A DNA stretch of 64,000 nucleotides from Paramesorhizobium endophyticum (GTDB lineage Bacteria; Pseudomonadota; Alphaproteobacteria; Rhizobiales; Rhizobiaceae), in contig NZ_BMHH01000002.1 of NCBI RefSeq assembly GCF_014640615.1, positions 1 through 64,000 of the forward strand, in the 5' to 3' direction. The translations under genes and the position numbers were made by a program. The notes under the pieces were generated by a model, which made no database searches, had not been told where the DNA came from, and worked only from the letters and a program-made list of their open reading frames with translations. Of this stretch, positions 8,285 to 28,643 are shown piece after piece (position 1 is the first letter of the stretch; every line of letters starts with the position of its first letter).

Positions 8285-8358
8285 GCGGGTATAGCTCAAT
8301 GGTAGAGCAGCAGCCTTCCAAGCTGAATATGCGGGTTCGATTCCCGCTACCCGCTCCA
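8285..8358 (+). tRNA. tRNA-Gly (UCC)
   Basis: A 74-base tRNA with GCGGGTA/TACCCGC acceptor stem, U discriminator and encoded CCA. The anticodon loop CTTCCAA gives UCC, which reads GGA and GGG codons. It sits 27 bases after tRNA-Tyr and is co-transcribed with tufA, as tyrU-glyT-(thrT)-tufB are in E. coli. Confidence 0.94.
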
Positions 8359-8493
8359 GATTTTTCGAAGAGCGGTCTAGCGTAAGGAAGTAGCGGGTAG
8401 ATGGGTGACCGTCTGCCCATGGAATTATATGTAACATGGGCCGGGTAAACCGGTCGGACGCAACCGGTTCTAGAAGACGAGAGAACGACGGCG

Positions 8494-9669
<1,176 letters not shown>

Positions 9670-9678
9670 TCGATTTCG

Positions 9679-9711
9679 AAAGCGGCGGTTCGTATCGGAT
9701 CGCCGCTTTTC
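9679..9711 (+). terminator. Rho-independent terminator after tufA
   Basis: AAAGCGGCG (9679-9687) pairs with CGCCGCTTT (9701-9709) and ends in a short T run. It lies 9 bases after the tufA stop and would separate the tRNA-tufA unit from tRNA-Trp. Confidence 0.75.
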
Positions 9712-9782
9712 GCCCATAAAATCCTCTTGAAGAAATTTTCAATTGGGGCTAATGGGCTTTCGGGTTCGGAATGAGCCTTGGG

Positions 9783-9822
9783 CATGATCTTGAGAAGCTA
9801 GAAACTTCCAGATAAGATCATG
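9783..9822. repeat. Degenerate RIME-like palindrome
   Basis: CATGATCTT (9783-9791) and AAGATCATG (9814-9822) form a perfect 9-bp inverted repeat. The GATCATG ends match the palindromes at 33000, 47090 and 50358, but the CCGAAAAGT core is missing. It ends 8 bases before tRNA-Trp. Confidence 0.45.
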
Positions 9823-9830
9823 TTGAGAGT

Positions 9831-9906
9831 AGGGGTATAGCTCAGTTGGTAGAGCGACGGTCTCCAAAACCGTAGGTCGCGGGTTCAAGCCCTGCTGCCC
9901 CTGCCA
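9831..9906 (+). tRNA. tRNA-Trp (CCA)
   Basis: A 76-base tRNA with AGGGGTA/TGCCCCT acceptor arm, G discriminator and encoded CCA. The anticodon loop CTCCAAA gives CCA. Position between tuf and secE is conserved in many bacteria. It is followed at 10023-10044 by a terminator. Confidence 0.95.
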
Positions 9907-10223
9907 GTTTTCAGGTGCGGTCTAAAAAAGCGAATGCTTGAAAGATTGAACCTTAAATATAGTTGGTTCGCACGCGATTGGATGGCGGTAAATCAACGTT
10001 CGTATGGGATTGTATCGACAGGCAAGCCGAAGGGCTTGTTTTTTGTTGGAATCAGTTCTATGTAACTCAACAGACACGCGGTGCGTGGAGCTGTCTATGC
10101 AGCTTACGCGCCGTATACGTGTGAGTACGGTTGACCGATTCGGTCATTATGGCAGGATTATAGTCCGGTAATGATTGATGTGTGGTCCTCTGGCTTCATG
10201 CGTGCACACAGCTAGAGCGGCAG
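9907..10223. other. tRNA-Trp to secE gap
   Basis: These 317 bases hold no gene. A terminator for tRNA-Trp lies at 10023-10044. Further on is a perfect dyad GACCGATTCGGTC (10133-10145), whose left side is part of TTGACC (10131-10136). That hexamer could be a -35 for secE, but no -10 lies at a normal distance (TTATAG at 10158 is too far), so I do not call a promoter. Confidence 0.5.
10023..10044 (+). terminator. Terminator after tRNA-Trp
   Basis: CAAGCC (10023-10028), GAAG loop, GGCTTG (10033-10038) and six T residues. It is well placed to end the tRNA-Trp transcript and leave secE with its own promoter. Confidence 0.75.
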
Positions 10224-10424
10224 ATGGCATCCAAAACAAATCCGATCACTTTCTTTCAGCAGGTTCGTGCGGAGACGGCCAAGGTAACGTGGCCGACCCG
10301 GCGTGAAACGGTGATTTCCACTATCATGGTGATCGTGATGGCCTTTCTGGCTGCGGCGTTCTTTTTCGCCGCCGATCAGCTTATGGCCTATGTTGTAGAG
10401 CTGTTGCTGGGTCTCGGACGCTAA
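10224..10424 (+). CDS. secE: Preprotein translocase subunit SecE
   Basis: Small clamp subunit of the SecYEG channel. The 66-residue form has one transmembrane helix (about 31-52), typical of bacteria outside the enterics. The conserved amphipathic KVTWPTRRE motif precedes the helix. I use ATG 10224 (GCGGCAG before it); an upstream in-frame start would add 14 residues unlike SecE. It is followed by nusG after 22 bases, the universal secE-nusG pairing. Confidence 0.94.
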   Translation: MASKTNPITFFQQVRAETAKVTWPTRRETVISTIMVIVMAFLAAAFFFAADQLMAYVVELLLGLGR

Positions 10425-10446
10425 CGGATATACGGGAGAGCTCGGG

Positions 10447-10977
10447 ATGACTGCGCGCTGGTACATTGTCCACGCCTATTCGAATTTCGAAAAGAAGGTG
10501 GCGGAAGATATCGAGAATAAGGCCCGTCAGAAGGGTCTTTCTCATCTTTTCGAGAAAATCCTGGTTCCGACCGAGAAGGTCGTCGAAGTGCGCCGTGGCC
10601 GTAAGGTCGATGCGGAGCGCAAATTTTTTCCGGGGTATGTGCTCGTCCGCGCTGATTTGACGGATGATGTCTATCACCTGATCAAGAATACGCCGAAGGT
10701 GACGGGCTTCCTGGGTTCGGACTCGAAGCCGGTTCCCATTTCCGACCGTGAGGCCGAGCAGATCCTGATGCAGGTGCAGGAAGGTGTCGATCGTCCGAAG
10801 CCGTCCGTGTCCTTTGAAATCGGCGAGTCGGTGCGTGTGTCGGATGGTCCCTTCGCCTCGTTCAACGGCGTCGTGCAGGAAGTGGACGAGGAACGTTCGC
10901 GCCTCAAGGTGGAAGTTTCGATCTTCGGTCGGGCGACGCCTGTGGATCTTGAATTCGGTCAGGTCGAAAAGCTCTGA
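10447..10977 (+). CDS. nusG: Transcription termination/antitermination factor NusG
   Basis: Binds the RNA polymerase clamp, suppresses pausing, and links polymerase to Rho or ribosomal protein S10. The 176 residues hold an NGN domain (about 3-110, with WYIVHAYSNFEKKV and FFPGYVLV) and a C-terminal KOW domain (about 125-176, with GPFASFNGVVQEVDEERSRLK). GGGAGAGCTCGGG precedes the ATG. The two hairpins just after its stop (10985-11020) may separate it from rplKA. Confidence 0.97.
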   Translation: MTARWYIVHAYSNFEKKVAEDIENKARQKGLSHLFEKILVPTEKVVEVRRGRKVDAERKFFPGYVLVRADLTDDVYHLIKNTPKVTGFLGSDSKPVPISDREAEQILMQVQEGVDRPKPSVSFEIGESVRVSDGPFASFNGVVQEVDEERSRLKVEVSIFGRATPVDLEFGQVEKL

Positions 10978-10984
10978 TCGTTTT

Positions 10985-11020
10985 GGTCCGGCAAGGACCG
11001 TCAGGCCCGTCAGGGCCTGA
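10985..11020 (+). promoter_or_regulatory. Two adjacent hairpins after nusG
   Basis: GGTCC-GGCAA-GGACC (10985-10999) is followed directly by TCAGGCCC-GTCA-GGGCCTGA (11001-11020). Neither has a T tract, so they are more likely mRNA processing or pausing elements than simple terminators. Confidence 0.5.
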
Positions 11021-11117
11021 AAGCGCAGCTTCCAGAACTTTCGAGTGAGTGGAGCGCGCGTCTGGTGGAAGGGGAGGTGGCTTTAGCCGGCCATGGAACC
11101 GCACCACCAAGCTGCCC

Positions 11118-11187
11118 GCCGGTTATCCGGCGATATCGGTAATGCCGGAGAAATCCGGCGATTTCTAGGAAATGCCGGTTTTCCGGC
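11118..11187 (+). promoter_or_regulatory. Three tandem GCCGG/CCGGC hairpins before rplK
   Basis: Three short hairpins share one stem: GCCGG-TTAT-CCGGC (11118-11131), GCCGG-AGAAAT-CCGGC (11144-11159) and GCCGG-TTTT-CCGGC (11174-11187). They are spaced about 26-30 bases apart in the rplK leader, and the last ends 22 bases before the rplK ATG. In many bacteria the L11-L1 leader binds L1 for autogenous control; whether these hairpins do so is unknown. Confidence 0.55.
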
Positions 11188-11209
11188 TTGAATATGAAGG
11201 CAGAAGCTC

Positions 11210-11638
11210 ATGGCTAAGAAAGTAGCAGGCCAGCTGAAGCTCCAGGTCTCCGCGGGTTCGGCGAATCCCTCGCCCCCGATCGGTCCTGCGCTCGGTCAGC
11301 GTGGCATCAACATCATGGAATTCTGCAAGGCGTTCAATGCCGCCTCGCAGGAAATGGAAAAGGGTTCGCCCGTTCCCGTCGTGATTACCTATTATCAGGA
11401 CAAGTCTTTCACTTTTGTGATGAAGACGCCTCCGGTGTCTTATTTCCTGAAAAAGGCCGCGAACCTGAAGTCTGGTTCGAAGGAGCCTGGCAAGGTTTCC
11501 GCCGGAACGATCACCCGCGACAAGGTGCGCGAGATCGCCGAGAAAAAGTTGAAGGACCTGAACGCGGCCGACGTTGAAGCCGCCATGCGCATGGTCGAAG
11601 GTTCCGCCCGTTCGATGGGCCTGGAAGTGGTGGGCTGA
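11210..11638 (+). CDS. rplK: 50S ribosomal protein L11
   Basis: 142 residues; binds 23S rRNA at the GTPase-associated centre together with L10 and L12. The family signature is present ([25 protein letters not shown] at the N-terminus, with conserved prolines) and the C-terminal RNA-binding domain ends in [12 protein letters not shown] at 11210 follows GGCAGAAG. rplA starts 4 bases after its stop, so L11 and L1 are made from one message, led by the hairpin array at 11118-11187. Confidence 0.97.
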   Translation: MAKKVAGQLKLQVSAGSANPSPPIGPALGQRGINIMEFCKAFNAASQEMEKGSPVPVVITYYQDKSFTFVMKTPPVSYFLKKAANLKSGSKEPGKVSAGTITRDKVREIAEKKLKDLNAADVEAAMRMVEGSARSMGLEVVG

Positions 11639-11642
11639 GAAC

Positions 11643-12341
11643 ATGGCGAAGATTGCAAAGCGTACTGCCAAGCTGCGTGAAGGCGTCGACCGGAACAAGC
11701 TCTATGATTTGACGTCGGCCATCGGCCTCGTCAAGGAGCGCGCCACCGCCAAGTTCGATGAGACCATCGAAGTCGCGCTGAACCTGGGCGTCGATCCCCG
11801 CCATGCGGACCAGATGGTCCGTGGCGTCGTCAACCTGCCGAACGGCACGGGCCGCACCGTGCGCGTCGCCGTGTTCGCCCGTGGCGACAAGGCCGAGGAA
11901 GCCAAGAAGGCCGGTGCGGATATCGTCGGCGCCGAGGATCTCGTTGAGATCGTCAATGGCGGCACGATCGATTTCGACCGCTGCATCGCCACCCCGGACA
12001 TGATGCCGCTCGTCGGCCGTCTGGGTAAGGTGCTGGGTCCGCGCGGCATGATGCCGAACCCGAAGGTCGGCACCGTCACGGTCGATGTGGCAGGCGCGGT
12101 CAAGGCCTCCAAGGGCGGCGCCGTCGAGTTCCGCGTCGAGAAGGCCGGTATCATCCATGCCGGCGTCGGCAAGGCCTCTTTCGACCCCAAGGCCCTGGAA
12201 GAGAACATCAAGGCGTTCGCCGATGCCGTTCTCAAGGCGAAGCCTGCCGGTGCGAAAGGTGAATACCTGAAGCGCGTGGCGATTTCGTCCACCATGGGCG
12301 TCGGCGTCAAGGTCGACCCGTCCTCCGTCAAGATCGCTTGA
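11643..12341 (+). CDS. rplA: 50S ribosomal protein L1
   Basis: 232 residues; forms the mobile L1 stalk that helps release deacylated tRNA, and in many bacteria represses its own operon by binding leader mRNA. The family signature is clear ([20 protein letters not shown], about 120-140). I chose ATG 11643 since the protein then starts [16 protein letters not shown], the normal N-terminus; the frame is open further upstream only inside rplK. Followed by the 351-base L10 leader. Confidence 0.97.
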   Translation: MAKIAKRTAKLREGVDRNKLYDLTSAIGLVKERATAKFDETIEVALNLGVDPRHADQMVRGVVNLPNGTGRTVRVAVFARGDKAEEAKKAGADIVGAEDLVEIVNGGTIDFDRCIATPDMMPLVGRLGKVLGPRGMMPNPKVGTVTVDVAGAVKASKGGAVEFRVEKAGIIHAGVGKASFDPKALEENIKAFADAVLKAKPAGAKGEYLKRVAISSTMGVGVKVDPSSVKIA

Positions 12342-12692
12342 CGCATAAATTCGTGTCCCGGGGCTGAGTCCCTGGGATCGATGAATTCCGGGCCTTGAGA
12401 GATCGGGGCCCGGATCGCCGGGGGAAACCCTGGTTGTCCTGTCCGAGATTGCAGGCGGCTTGCCTTAATAATCAAAGCCTGCATGAGACGTGGAATGACC
12501 GAATTCTCCGGGGTCTCCCCGATGGATGAGGTTTGAACCGTAGTTGCCTTTGGTCCGCCCCGCCGTTCGCGGTGGGAGGCGAAAGGGGGCAGGATCCTCG
12601 AGCGTCGTTCGGGTGGTCCTTTTGGAAAACCCGTTCGACAAAGGCAAACCGGCGGGGACGCATGATGCGCTCCCGTCAACTGGAGAGAGACA
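12342..12692 (+). promoter_or_regulatory. rplJ (L10) leader region
   Basis: The 351 untranslated bases before rplJ have several stems: CCGGGCC (12388-12394) with GGCCCGG (12407-12413); TGCAGGC (12450-12456) with GCCTGCA (12477-12483); CGGGG-TCT-CCCCG (12509-12521). A long structured leader bound by the L10(L12)4 complex is the established autoregulatory site of this operon in bacteria. I cannot place the exact L10-binding kink-turn by eye, and see no coding sequence. Confidence 0.6.
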
Positions 12693-13211
12693 GTGGAAAA
12701 AGCGGAAAAGCGCGAATTTGTCGCGTGGCTGAACGGAGCCTTCAAGGAATCCGGTTCGGTCGTCGTGGCCCACTATACCGGTCTCACCGTGGCGCAGATG
12801 AACGATCTTCGTTCGAAAATGCGCGCTGCCGGTGGCACCGTTAAAGTCGCGAAAAACCGCCTTGCCAAAATCGCTCTTCAGGGCACGGAATCGGAAGGCA
12901 TCGCAGATCTGTTCACCGGACAGACGCTCGTTGCCTACGCGACCGATCCGATTACGGCTCCGAAAGTGGCCGTCGAGTTCGCCAAGGGTAACGACAAGCT
13001 CGTCATCCTCGGCGGTGCAATGGGGTCCACGACGCTGAACGCCGATGGCGTCAAGTCGCTTGCCTCGCTGCCGTCGCTCGACGAACTGCGCGCAAAGCTG
13101 GTTGGTATGATCCAGACCCCGGCCCAGCGTCTTGCAGTGCTCACCAGCGCGCCGGCGGGCCAGATCGCCCGCGTTATCGGAGCCTATGCCCGGAAGAACG
13201 AGGCGGCGTAA
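12693..13211 (+). CDS. rplJ: 50S ribosomal protein L10
   Basis: 172 residues; base of the L12 stalk, binding 23S rRNA with L11 and holding L12 dimers through its C-terminal helix. The N-terminal [20 protein letters not shown] and the [12 protein letters not shown] block are typical. The start is GTG at 12693 with GGAGAGAGAC before it; no ATG fits. It follows the long L10 leader and precedes rplL by 48 bases. Confidence 0.96.
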   Translation: MEKAEKREFVAWLNGAFKESGSVVVAHYTGLTVAQMNDLRSKMRAAGGTVKVAKNRLAKIALQGTESEGIADLFTGQTLVAYATDPITAPKVAVEFAKGNDKLVILGGAMGSTTLNADGVKSLASLPSLDELRAKLVGMIQTPAQRLAVLTSAPAGQIARVIGAYARKNEAA

Positions 13212-13259
13212 GGCCGTTTCTCGCTGTACTCACGTTCAAACCTCTAAAGGAATATCAAA

Positions 13260-13634
13260 ATGGCTGATCTCGCAAAGATCGTTGAAGACCTGTCCAACCT
13301 GACCGTTCTGGAAGCTGCCGAGCTGTCCAAGCTTCTCGAAGAGAAGTGGGGCGTTTCCGCTGCTGCTCCCGTGGCCGTTGCTGCTGCCGGCGGTGCTGCT
13401 CCCGCTGCTGCGGTCGAAGAGAAGACCGAGTTCGACGTCGTGCTCGTCGATGGCGGCGCCCAGAAGATCAACGTGATCAAGGAAGTGCGCGCGATCACCG
13501 GTCTGGGCCTCAAGGAAGCCAAGGACCTCGTCGAAGGCGCTCCGAAGGCGGTCAAGGAAGCTGTGTCCAAGGACGAAGCCGAGAAGGTCAAGGCCCAGCT
13601 CGAAGGCGCTGGCGCCAAGGTCGAGCTCAAGTAA
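13260..13634 (+). CDS. rplL: 50S ribosomal protein L7/L12
   Basis: 124 residues; the multi-copy flexible stalk protein that recruits translational GTPases. N-terminal dimerisation domain (about 1-32), Ala/Pro-rich hinge (about 35-55, with [18 protein letters not shown]) and C-terminal factor-binding domain with [35 protein letters not shown] precedes the ATG. Two hairpins (13649-13675 and 13755-13796) separate it from rpoB. Confidence 0.98.
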   Translation: MADLAKIVEDLSNLTVLEAAELSKLLEEKWGVSAAAPVAVAAAGGAAPAAAVEEKTEFDVVLVDGGAQKINVIKEVRAITGLGLKEAKDLVEGAPKAVKEAVSKDEAEKVKAQLEGAGAKVELK

Positions 13635-13648
13635 TTGAGCTGAAAAAT

Positions 13649-13675
13649 CCGGCGGATGGGTTTCCTATCCGCCGG
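13649..13675 (+). terminator. Attenuator-like hairpin after rplL
   Basis: CCGGCGGAT (13649-13657) pairs with ATCCGCCGG (13667-13675). It is followed by only a short TTT. In E. coli a partial terminator between rplL and rpoB lowers polymerase synthesis relative to ribosomal protein; this is the equivalent position. Confidence 0.6.
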
Positions 13676-13754
13676 TTTCCGCCTGTTTTGGCACCGGGTT
13701 TGTGGCCTTTTCTAGGTTACATCAGGGCAAAAGGCGGGAAAGCAGGTGGTGCCG

Positions 13755-13796
13755 AACCCTTTTCCTGACAGTTTGGGGGCTGTCAGGAAACGGGTT
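13755..13796 (+). terminator. Second hairpin between rplL and rpoB
   Basis: AACCCTTTTCCTGACAG (13755-13771) pairs with CTGTCAGGAAACGGGTT (13780-13796) with one mismatch around an 8-base loop, followed by TTGT. It may act with the first hairpin as a two-step attenuator or as a processing site. Confidence 0.55.
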
Positions 13797-13866
13797 TTGT
13801 CCCGTTTAGGTGACCAGAGGCCGCAAGGCACGAAACAGCCGCAAGGCTACAGAACGAGGAGCGACG

Positions 13867-18009
<4,143 letters not shown>

Positions 18010-18020
18010 GGATGAAGAGG

Positions 18021-18042
18021 CGAGGGGCGTCACTGCCCCTCG
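18021..18042 (+). terminator. Short hairpin after rpoB
   Basis: CGAGGGGC and GCCCCTCG form a perfect 8-bp stem with a GTCACT loop about 12 bases after the rpoB stop. No T tract, so more likely an mRNA-stability or processing hairpin than a full terminator. Confidence 0.5.
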
Positions 18043-18066
18043 CTTGGCCCTTTGGCTTATGAGAGA

Positions 18067-18149
18067 GGAAGTAAGGGAGTAAGGGAGTAAGGGAGTATGT
18101 TTTTGAGAACATATTCCTCTACTCCCCTATTCCCTTGCTCCCCTTCCGG
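18067..18149. repeat. Tandem-repeat hairpin between rpoB and rpoC
   Basis: The left arm has four GGGAGTAA-like 8-base units ending in TATGTTTTT (18067-18104). The right arm (18105-18149) reads GAGAACATATTCCTCTACTC then CCCTATTCCCTTGCTCCCC, complementary apart from a few mismatches and small bulges. Same design as the elements at 3970 and 40589 but with a different unit sequence. It sits in the middle of an essential operon, 65 bases before the rpoC start. Confidence 0.7.
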
Positions 18150-18213
18150 GCGCATCGAGGGCGACCACGGAATTCAAACGGGGGTTACGAAGGACCCCGA
18201 TAAGGAGAACGGC

Positions 18214-22416
<4,203 letters not shown>

Positions 22417-22438
22417 GATCGGCTCACAACCAAAAAGC

Positions 22439-22465
22439 AAAAAGCCGCCTCCGGGCGGCTTTTTC
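22439..22465 (+). terminator. Terminator of the rpoBC operon
   Basis: AAAGCCGCC (22441-22449) pairs with GGCGGCTTT (22454-22462) around CTCC, preceded by A residues and followed by T residues. It lies about 25 bases after the rpoC stop and can work in both directions. Confidence 0.85.
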
Positions 22466-22546
22466 ATTTGGCCTTAAATCAGGCCAAATCACGATTTACG
22501 TGTAATGCGGGCTCTTCAATAATTGCGGTGGTTGCGAGTGGGCCTG

Positions 22547-23221
22547 ATGAAGAAGATTTTCGTTCCGATCGTTGCTCTTGCGTCCGTGCTGGCGCACACG
22601 GCTCTCGCCGATGTCAGATATGTTCTTCCTCACGACAATTCGAAACTGTCCGGCCAGGATGTGAATGTTCAATTCTGGGGCGCCATCAACGCCGCGAAGA
22701 TCGTCGATCTGGAAACCGTGATCGACAAGATCAACCTCGAATACCCCGAGGTTCACGCCATCAACCTTTATATCAATAGCGGCGGCGGCGATATGGATAG
22801 CGGCTGGGTCGGTTATACCGCGATCAAAAGCTCGAAAATCCCCATCCGGGCGATCAATGTGGCGAAAACGGATTCAGCGGCGACCTTGCTCTTCTGCGGC
22901 GCATCGCAGCGCTACGTCATGGAGGGCGCGAGCTTTCTCCTGCACCCGGCGGCGATTTCGCTGAGTTCGTTTGATTACAAACCGGATATGCTGGATAGGA
23001 AAGTCGAGTATCTGAAGAACCTGAACAAATACTTCTTCAAAGCCTATCGTGGATGCACCAATCTGAAGGAGGAGGACATTCGCAAGATGCTTTCAGCCGA
23101 GGAGTCCTCCAGGTCGGCTGACGATACCGAGGCCATCAGGATCGGGCTCGCCAGCAAGATACTGACCGCCGAGTTTCCGGGCGGGGCGTCGGCCTATATC
23201 CTCGACCCCGCCAGGGGGTGA
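22547..23221 (+). CDS. Secreted ClpP/crotonase-fold serine protease-like protein
   Basis: A 224-residue protein with a clear signal peptide (MKKIFVPIVALASVLAHTALA, probable cut before DVRY), so periplasmic or secreted. The body resembles ClpP: an oxyanion-loop-like YINSGGGDMDSG, the nucleophile region TDSAATLLFCGA (Ser110) and LLHPA (His133), matching ClpP INSPGG, ASMGA and MIHQP. Cytoplasmic ClpP needs a Clp ATPase, which is not available in the periplasm, so this is a stand-alone peptidase or a non-proteolytic relative. I chose ATG 22547; the longer TTG start at 22523 would spoil the signal peptide. It sits alone between the rpoBC terminator and the str operon. Confidence 0.75.
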   Translation: MKKIFVPIVALASVLAHTALADVRYVLPHDNSKLSGQDVNVQFWGAINAAKIVDLETVIDKINLEYPEVHAINLYINSGGGDMDSGWVGYTAIKSSKIPIRAINVAKTDSAATLLFCGASQRYVMEGASFLLHPAAISLSSFDYKPDMLDRKVEYLKNLNKYFFKAYRGCTNLKEEDIRKMLSAEESSRSADDTEAIRIGLASKILTAEFPGGASAYILDPARG

Positions 23222-23226
23222 GGGGG

Positions 23227-23511
23227 CTATTCCCCCTCGAACTCGATCAGCGCAGCCTCGCCGCTGAGCGCGGTCTTCCAGGCGCTCTTGTACGGCTCTT
23301 CCTCGGGTTCCTCGGTGATGGTCCCGACTTCGGTCACTTCCGCTTCTTCGTAATCCTGGTCGGCAAGAATATTGAGCGCCGTCGTCACGATGTCTTCCTC
23401 GCCGCCGGCTGTCAGCAGCAGGTGAACGAGAACGGGCTCGCTGTCCTTCTCCTTCCAGACATCGGCGACGATGAGGAAAACTTCTTTCGGTGTATTTTCG
23501 GCTGACGGCAT
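23227..23511 (-). CDS. Small acidic conserved-looking hypothetical protein
   Basis: A 94-residue protein with an acidic C-terminal half (EEAEVTEVGTITEEPEEEP). There is no signal peptide or membrane segment. The N-terminal part alternates hydrophobic residues (EVFLIVADVW, PVLVHLLLT) as in a small alpha/beta fold. I do not recognise the family. Codon use and GC resemble the neighbours. It is convergent with the ClpP-like gene, stops 5 bases apart, and its promoter must lie in the 463-base gap before rpsL. Confidence 0.6.
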   Translation of the reverse strand: MPSAENTPKEVFLIVADVWKEKDSEPVLVHLLLTAGGEEDIVTTALNILADQDYEEAEVTEVGTITEEPEEEPYKSAWKTALSGEAALIEFEGE

Positions 23512-23974
23512 GGGCGATTCTTTCGTTTGCTGTGATTATCCGCTGAGTCTATTCCGATTTCTGTGACAGGAGAAACAGGAAGTGGCGGTAATCTCGAAAT
23601 AATGGGTTGAATTTCGTGTGCCGGCTGCAATATTCTGTCCGAGCTGCCTGAAACTGCGGGTTTCCCGGCCTTTTCGCCTAAATTCTTAACCTCTGGACTT
23701 GACGCGGGGCGGGGGAAGACGTATCAGCAGCCCATCTGAGCCGATGTGAGGCTGGCTGTTTCGGAGCGACACGCTCTGGAGTTCGCCTCAAACAGGGTTC
23801 GTTTTACGACCGATATACAAATTGCCGTTCGCATGAAGCGATGAGCTTCCTCTGCTTTAGTTCGGGCAAGCCGCTGGGAAACACGCGGTTTAAGGCCCGA
23901 ATTTGTGCATGAAGATGCCGGTGGAACGGCCCGATTGGGCTTATGATACGAGATTCGATAAAGAGGAAGGTTGA
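23512..23974. other. Divergent regulatory gap before the str operon
   Basis: The 463 bases between the acidic-protein gene and rpsL contain no gene. They hold the probable str promoter (23699-23727) and a leader of about 240 bases with ACACGCGGTTTAAGGCCCGA-type structure potential. I see no clear terminator in the leader. Confidence 0.55.
23699..23727 (+). promoter_or_regulatory. Probable str operon promoter
   Basis: TTGACG (23699-23704), 17-base GC-rich spacer, TATCAG (23722-23727). The preceding C gives CTTGAC, the alphaproteobacterial -35 preference. It implies a leader of about 240 bases before rpsL. Confidence 0.5.
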
Positions 23975-24346
23975 ATGCCTACCGTAAACCAGCTGATCCG
24001 CAAGCCGCGCGTTGCGCCGGTGAAGCGTAATAAGGTTCCCGCCCTCCAGGCGAACCCGCAGAAGCGTGGTGTCTGCACCCGCGTCTACACGACGACCCCG
24101 AAGAAGCCGAACTCGGCGCTTCGTAAGGTTGCCAAGGTGCGTCTGACCAATGGCTTCGAAGTCATCGGCTATATCCCGGGCGAGGGGCATAATCTCCAGG
24201 AGCACTCGGTTGTCATGATCCGTGGCGGCCGTGTCAAGGACTTGCCCGGCGTGCGCTACCACATCATCCGTGGCGTGCTCGATACGCAGGGTGTGAAGAA
24301 CCGCAAGCAGCGCCGCTCCAAATACGGTGCGAAGCGTCCGAAGTAA
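23975..24346 (+). CDS. rpsL: 30S ribosomal protein S12
   Basis: 123 residues; decoding-site protein that monitors codon-anticodon pairing. Lys43 (TTPKKPNSA) and Lys88 ([10 protein letters not shown]) are the wild-type residues whose change gives streptomycin resistance, so the strain should be sensitive at this locus. AGAGGAAGG precedes the ATG. First gene of the str operon rpsL-rpsG-fusA-tufB. Confidence 0.98.
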   Translation: MPTVNQLIRKPRVAPVKRNKVPALQANPQKRGVCTRVYTTTPKKPNSALRKVAKVRLTNGFEVIGYIPGEGHNLQEHSVVMIRGGRVKDLPGVRYHIIRGVLDTQGVKNRKQRRSKYGAKRPK

Positions 24347-24408
24347 TTTTCCGGGGATACCGGCCGCCCGAGGGCGGATGAGCCCGATGTAATTAGAAAG
24401 ACAAGAAC

Positions 24409-24879
24409 ATGTCCCGTCGCCATAGAGCAGAAAAGCGTGAGATCAATCCGGACCCGAAGTTCGGCGATCTCGTCATCACCAAGTTCATGAATGCCATCAT
24501 GTTGCATGGCAAGAAGTCGATCGCCGAGAAGATCGTCTATGGTGCGCTTGACTCTGTCGAGGTCAAGGCGAAGCAGGAGCCGGTCGCGCTGTTCCATCAG
24601 GCGCTGGACAATGTCGCTCCGCACGTCGAGGTTCGCTCTCGCCGCGTCGGTGGCGCCACCTATCAGGTGCCGGTCGATGTTCGTCCGGAGCGCCGTCAGG
24701 CTCTGGCCATCCGCTGGCTCATCAATGCCGCTCGCGGTCGCAATGAAACCACGATGGTCGATCGTCTCTCGGGTGAGCTCATGGACGCCGCCAACAATCG
24801 CGGCTCGGCTGTGAAGAAGCGTGAAGACACGCATCGCATGGCGGAAGCCAACCGCGCATTTTCGCATTACCGCTGGTAA
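24409..24879 (+). CDS. rpsG: 30S ribosomal protein S7
   Basis: 156 residues; primary 16S rRNA binder nucleating the small-subunit head, and the autogenous repressor of the str operon in E. coli. Family signatures: [20 protein letters not shown] at the N-terminus, [13 protein letters not shown], and a C-terminal [10 protein letters not shown]. It follows rpsL by 62 bases, an interval long enough for an S7-binding element as in E. coli. Confidence 0.98.
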   Translation: MSRRHRAEKREINPDPKFGDLVITKFMNAIMLHGKKSIAEKIVYGALDSVEVKAKQEPVALFHQALDNVAPHVEVRSRRVGGATYQVPVDVRPERRQALAIRWLINAARGRNETTMVDRLSGELMDAANNRGSAVKKREDTHRMAEANRAFSHYRW

Positions 24880-24909
24880 TCATCGAACCTGTTCAAAGAG
24901 GCAGCCACC

Positions 24910-26997
<2,088 letters not shown>

Positions 26998-27058
26998 CCT
27001 GTTCGGTTCCGCTTGATCCACAAATGCCCGAGCAGGCTATAATTACGGAGTAGCTCAA

Positions 27059-28234
<1,176 letters not shown>

Positions 28235-28254
28235 TAAGAAGATTGTGCAGGGGG

Positions 28255-28281
28255 CGCCTATCCGTCCACACCGGATAGGCG
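28255..28281 (+). promoter_or_regulatory. Hairpin before rpsJ
   Basis: CGCCTATCCG (28255-28264), 7-base loop, CGGATAGGCG (28272-28281): a perfect 10-bp stem ending 26 bases before the rpsJ start. There is no T tract. It may regulate S10 operon translation or mark an RNA processing site. Confidence 0.6.
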
Positions 28282-28307
28282 TCAGCCGCGAACAAGGAAC
28301 AGATGAA

Positions 28308-28616
28308 ATGAACGGTCAAAACATCCGCATTCGCCTCAAGGCGTTTGATCATCGGATCCTTGACGCTTCGACGCGGGAAATCGTGTCGACTGCCAAGCGT
28401 ACCGGTGCCAATGTGCGCGGACCGATCCCGCTTCCGACGCGGATCGAGAAGTTCACGGTCAACCGGTCGCCGCACATCGACAAGAAGAGCCGCGAGCAGT
28501 TCGAGATGCGCACGCACAAGCGTCTTCTCGATATCGTTGACCCGACCCCGCAGACCGTCGATGCGCTGATGAAGCTCGACCTCTCCGCTGGTGTCGATGT
28601 CGAGATCAAGCTTTAA
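28308..28616 (+). CDS. rpsJ: 30S ribosomal protein S10
   Basis: 102 residues; small-subunit head protein that also joins NusB in antitermination and contacts NusG. The start at 28308 gives [19 protein letters not shown], the usual alphaproteobacterial form; the frame is open upstream only through the end of tufB. AAGGAAC lies 8 bases before it. First gene of the S10 operon. Confidence 0.97.
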   Translation: MNGQNIRIRLKAFDHRILDASTREIVSTAKRTGANVRGPIPLPTRIEKFTVNRSPHIDKKSREQFEMRTHKRLLDIVDPTPQTVDALMKLDLSAGVDVEIKL

Positions 28617-28643
28617 GGCTTGAGGACGGAAGGAACGAACCCG

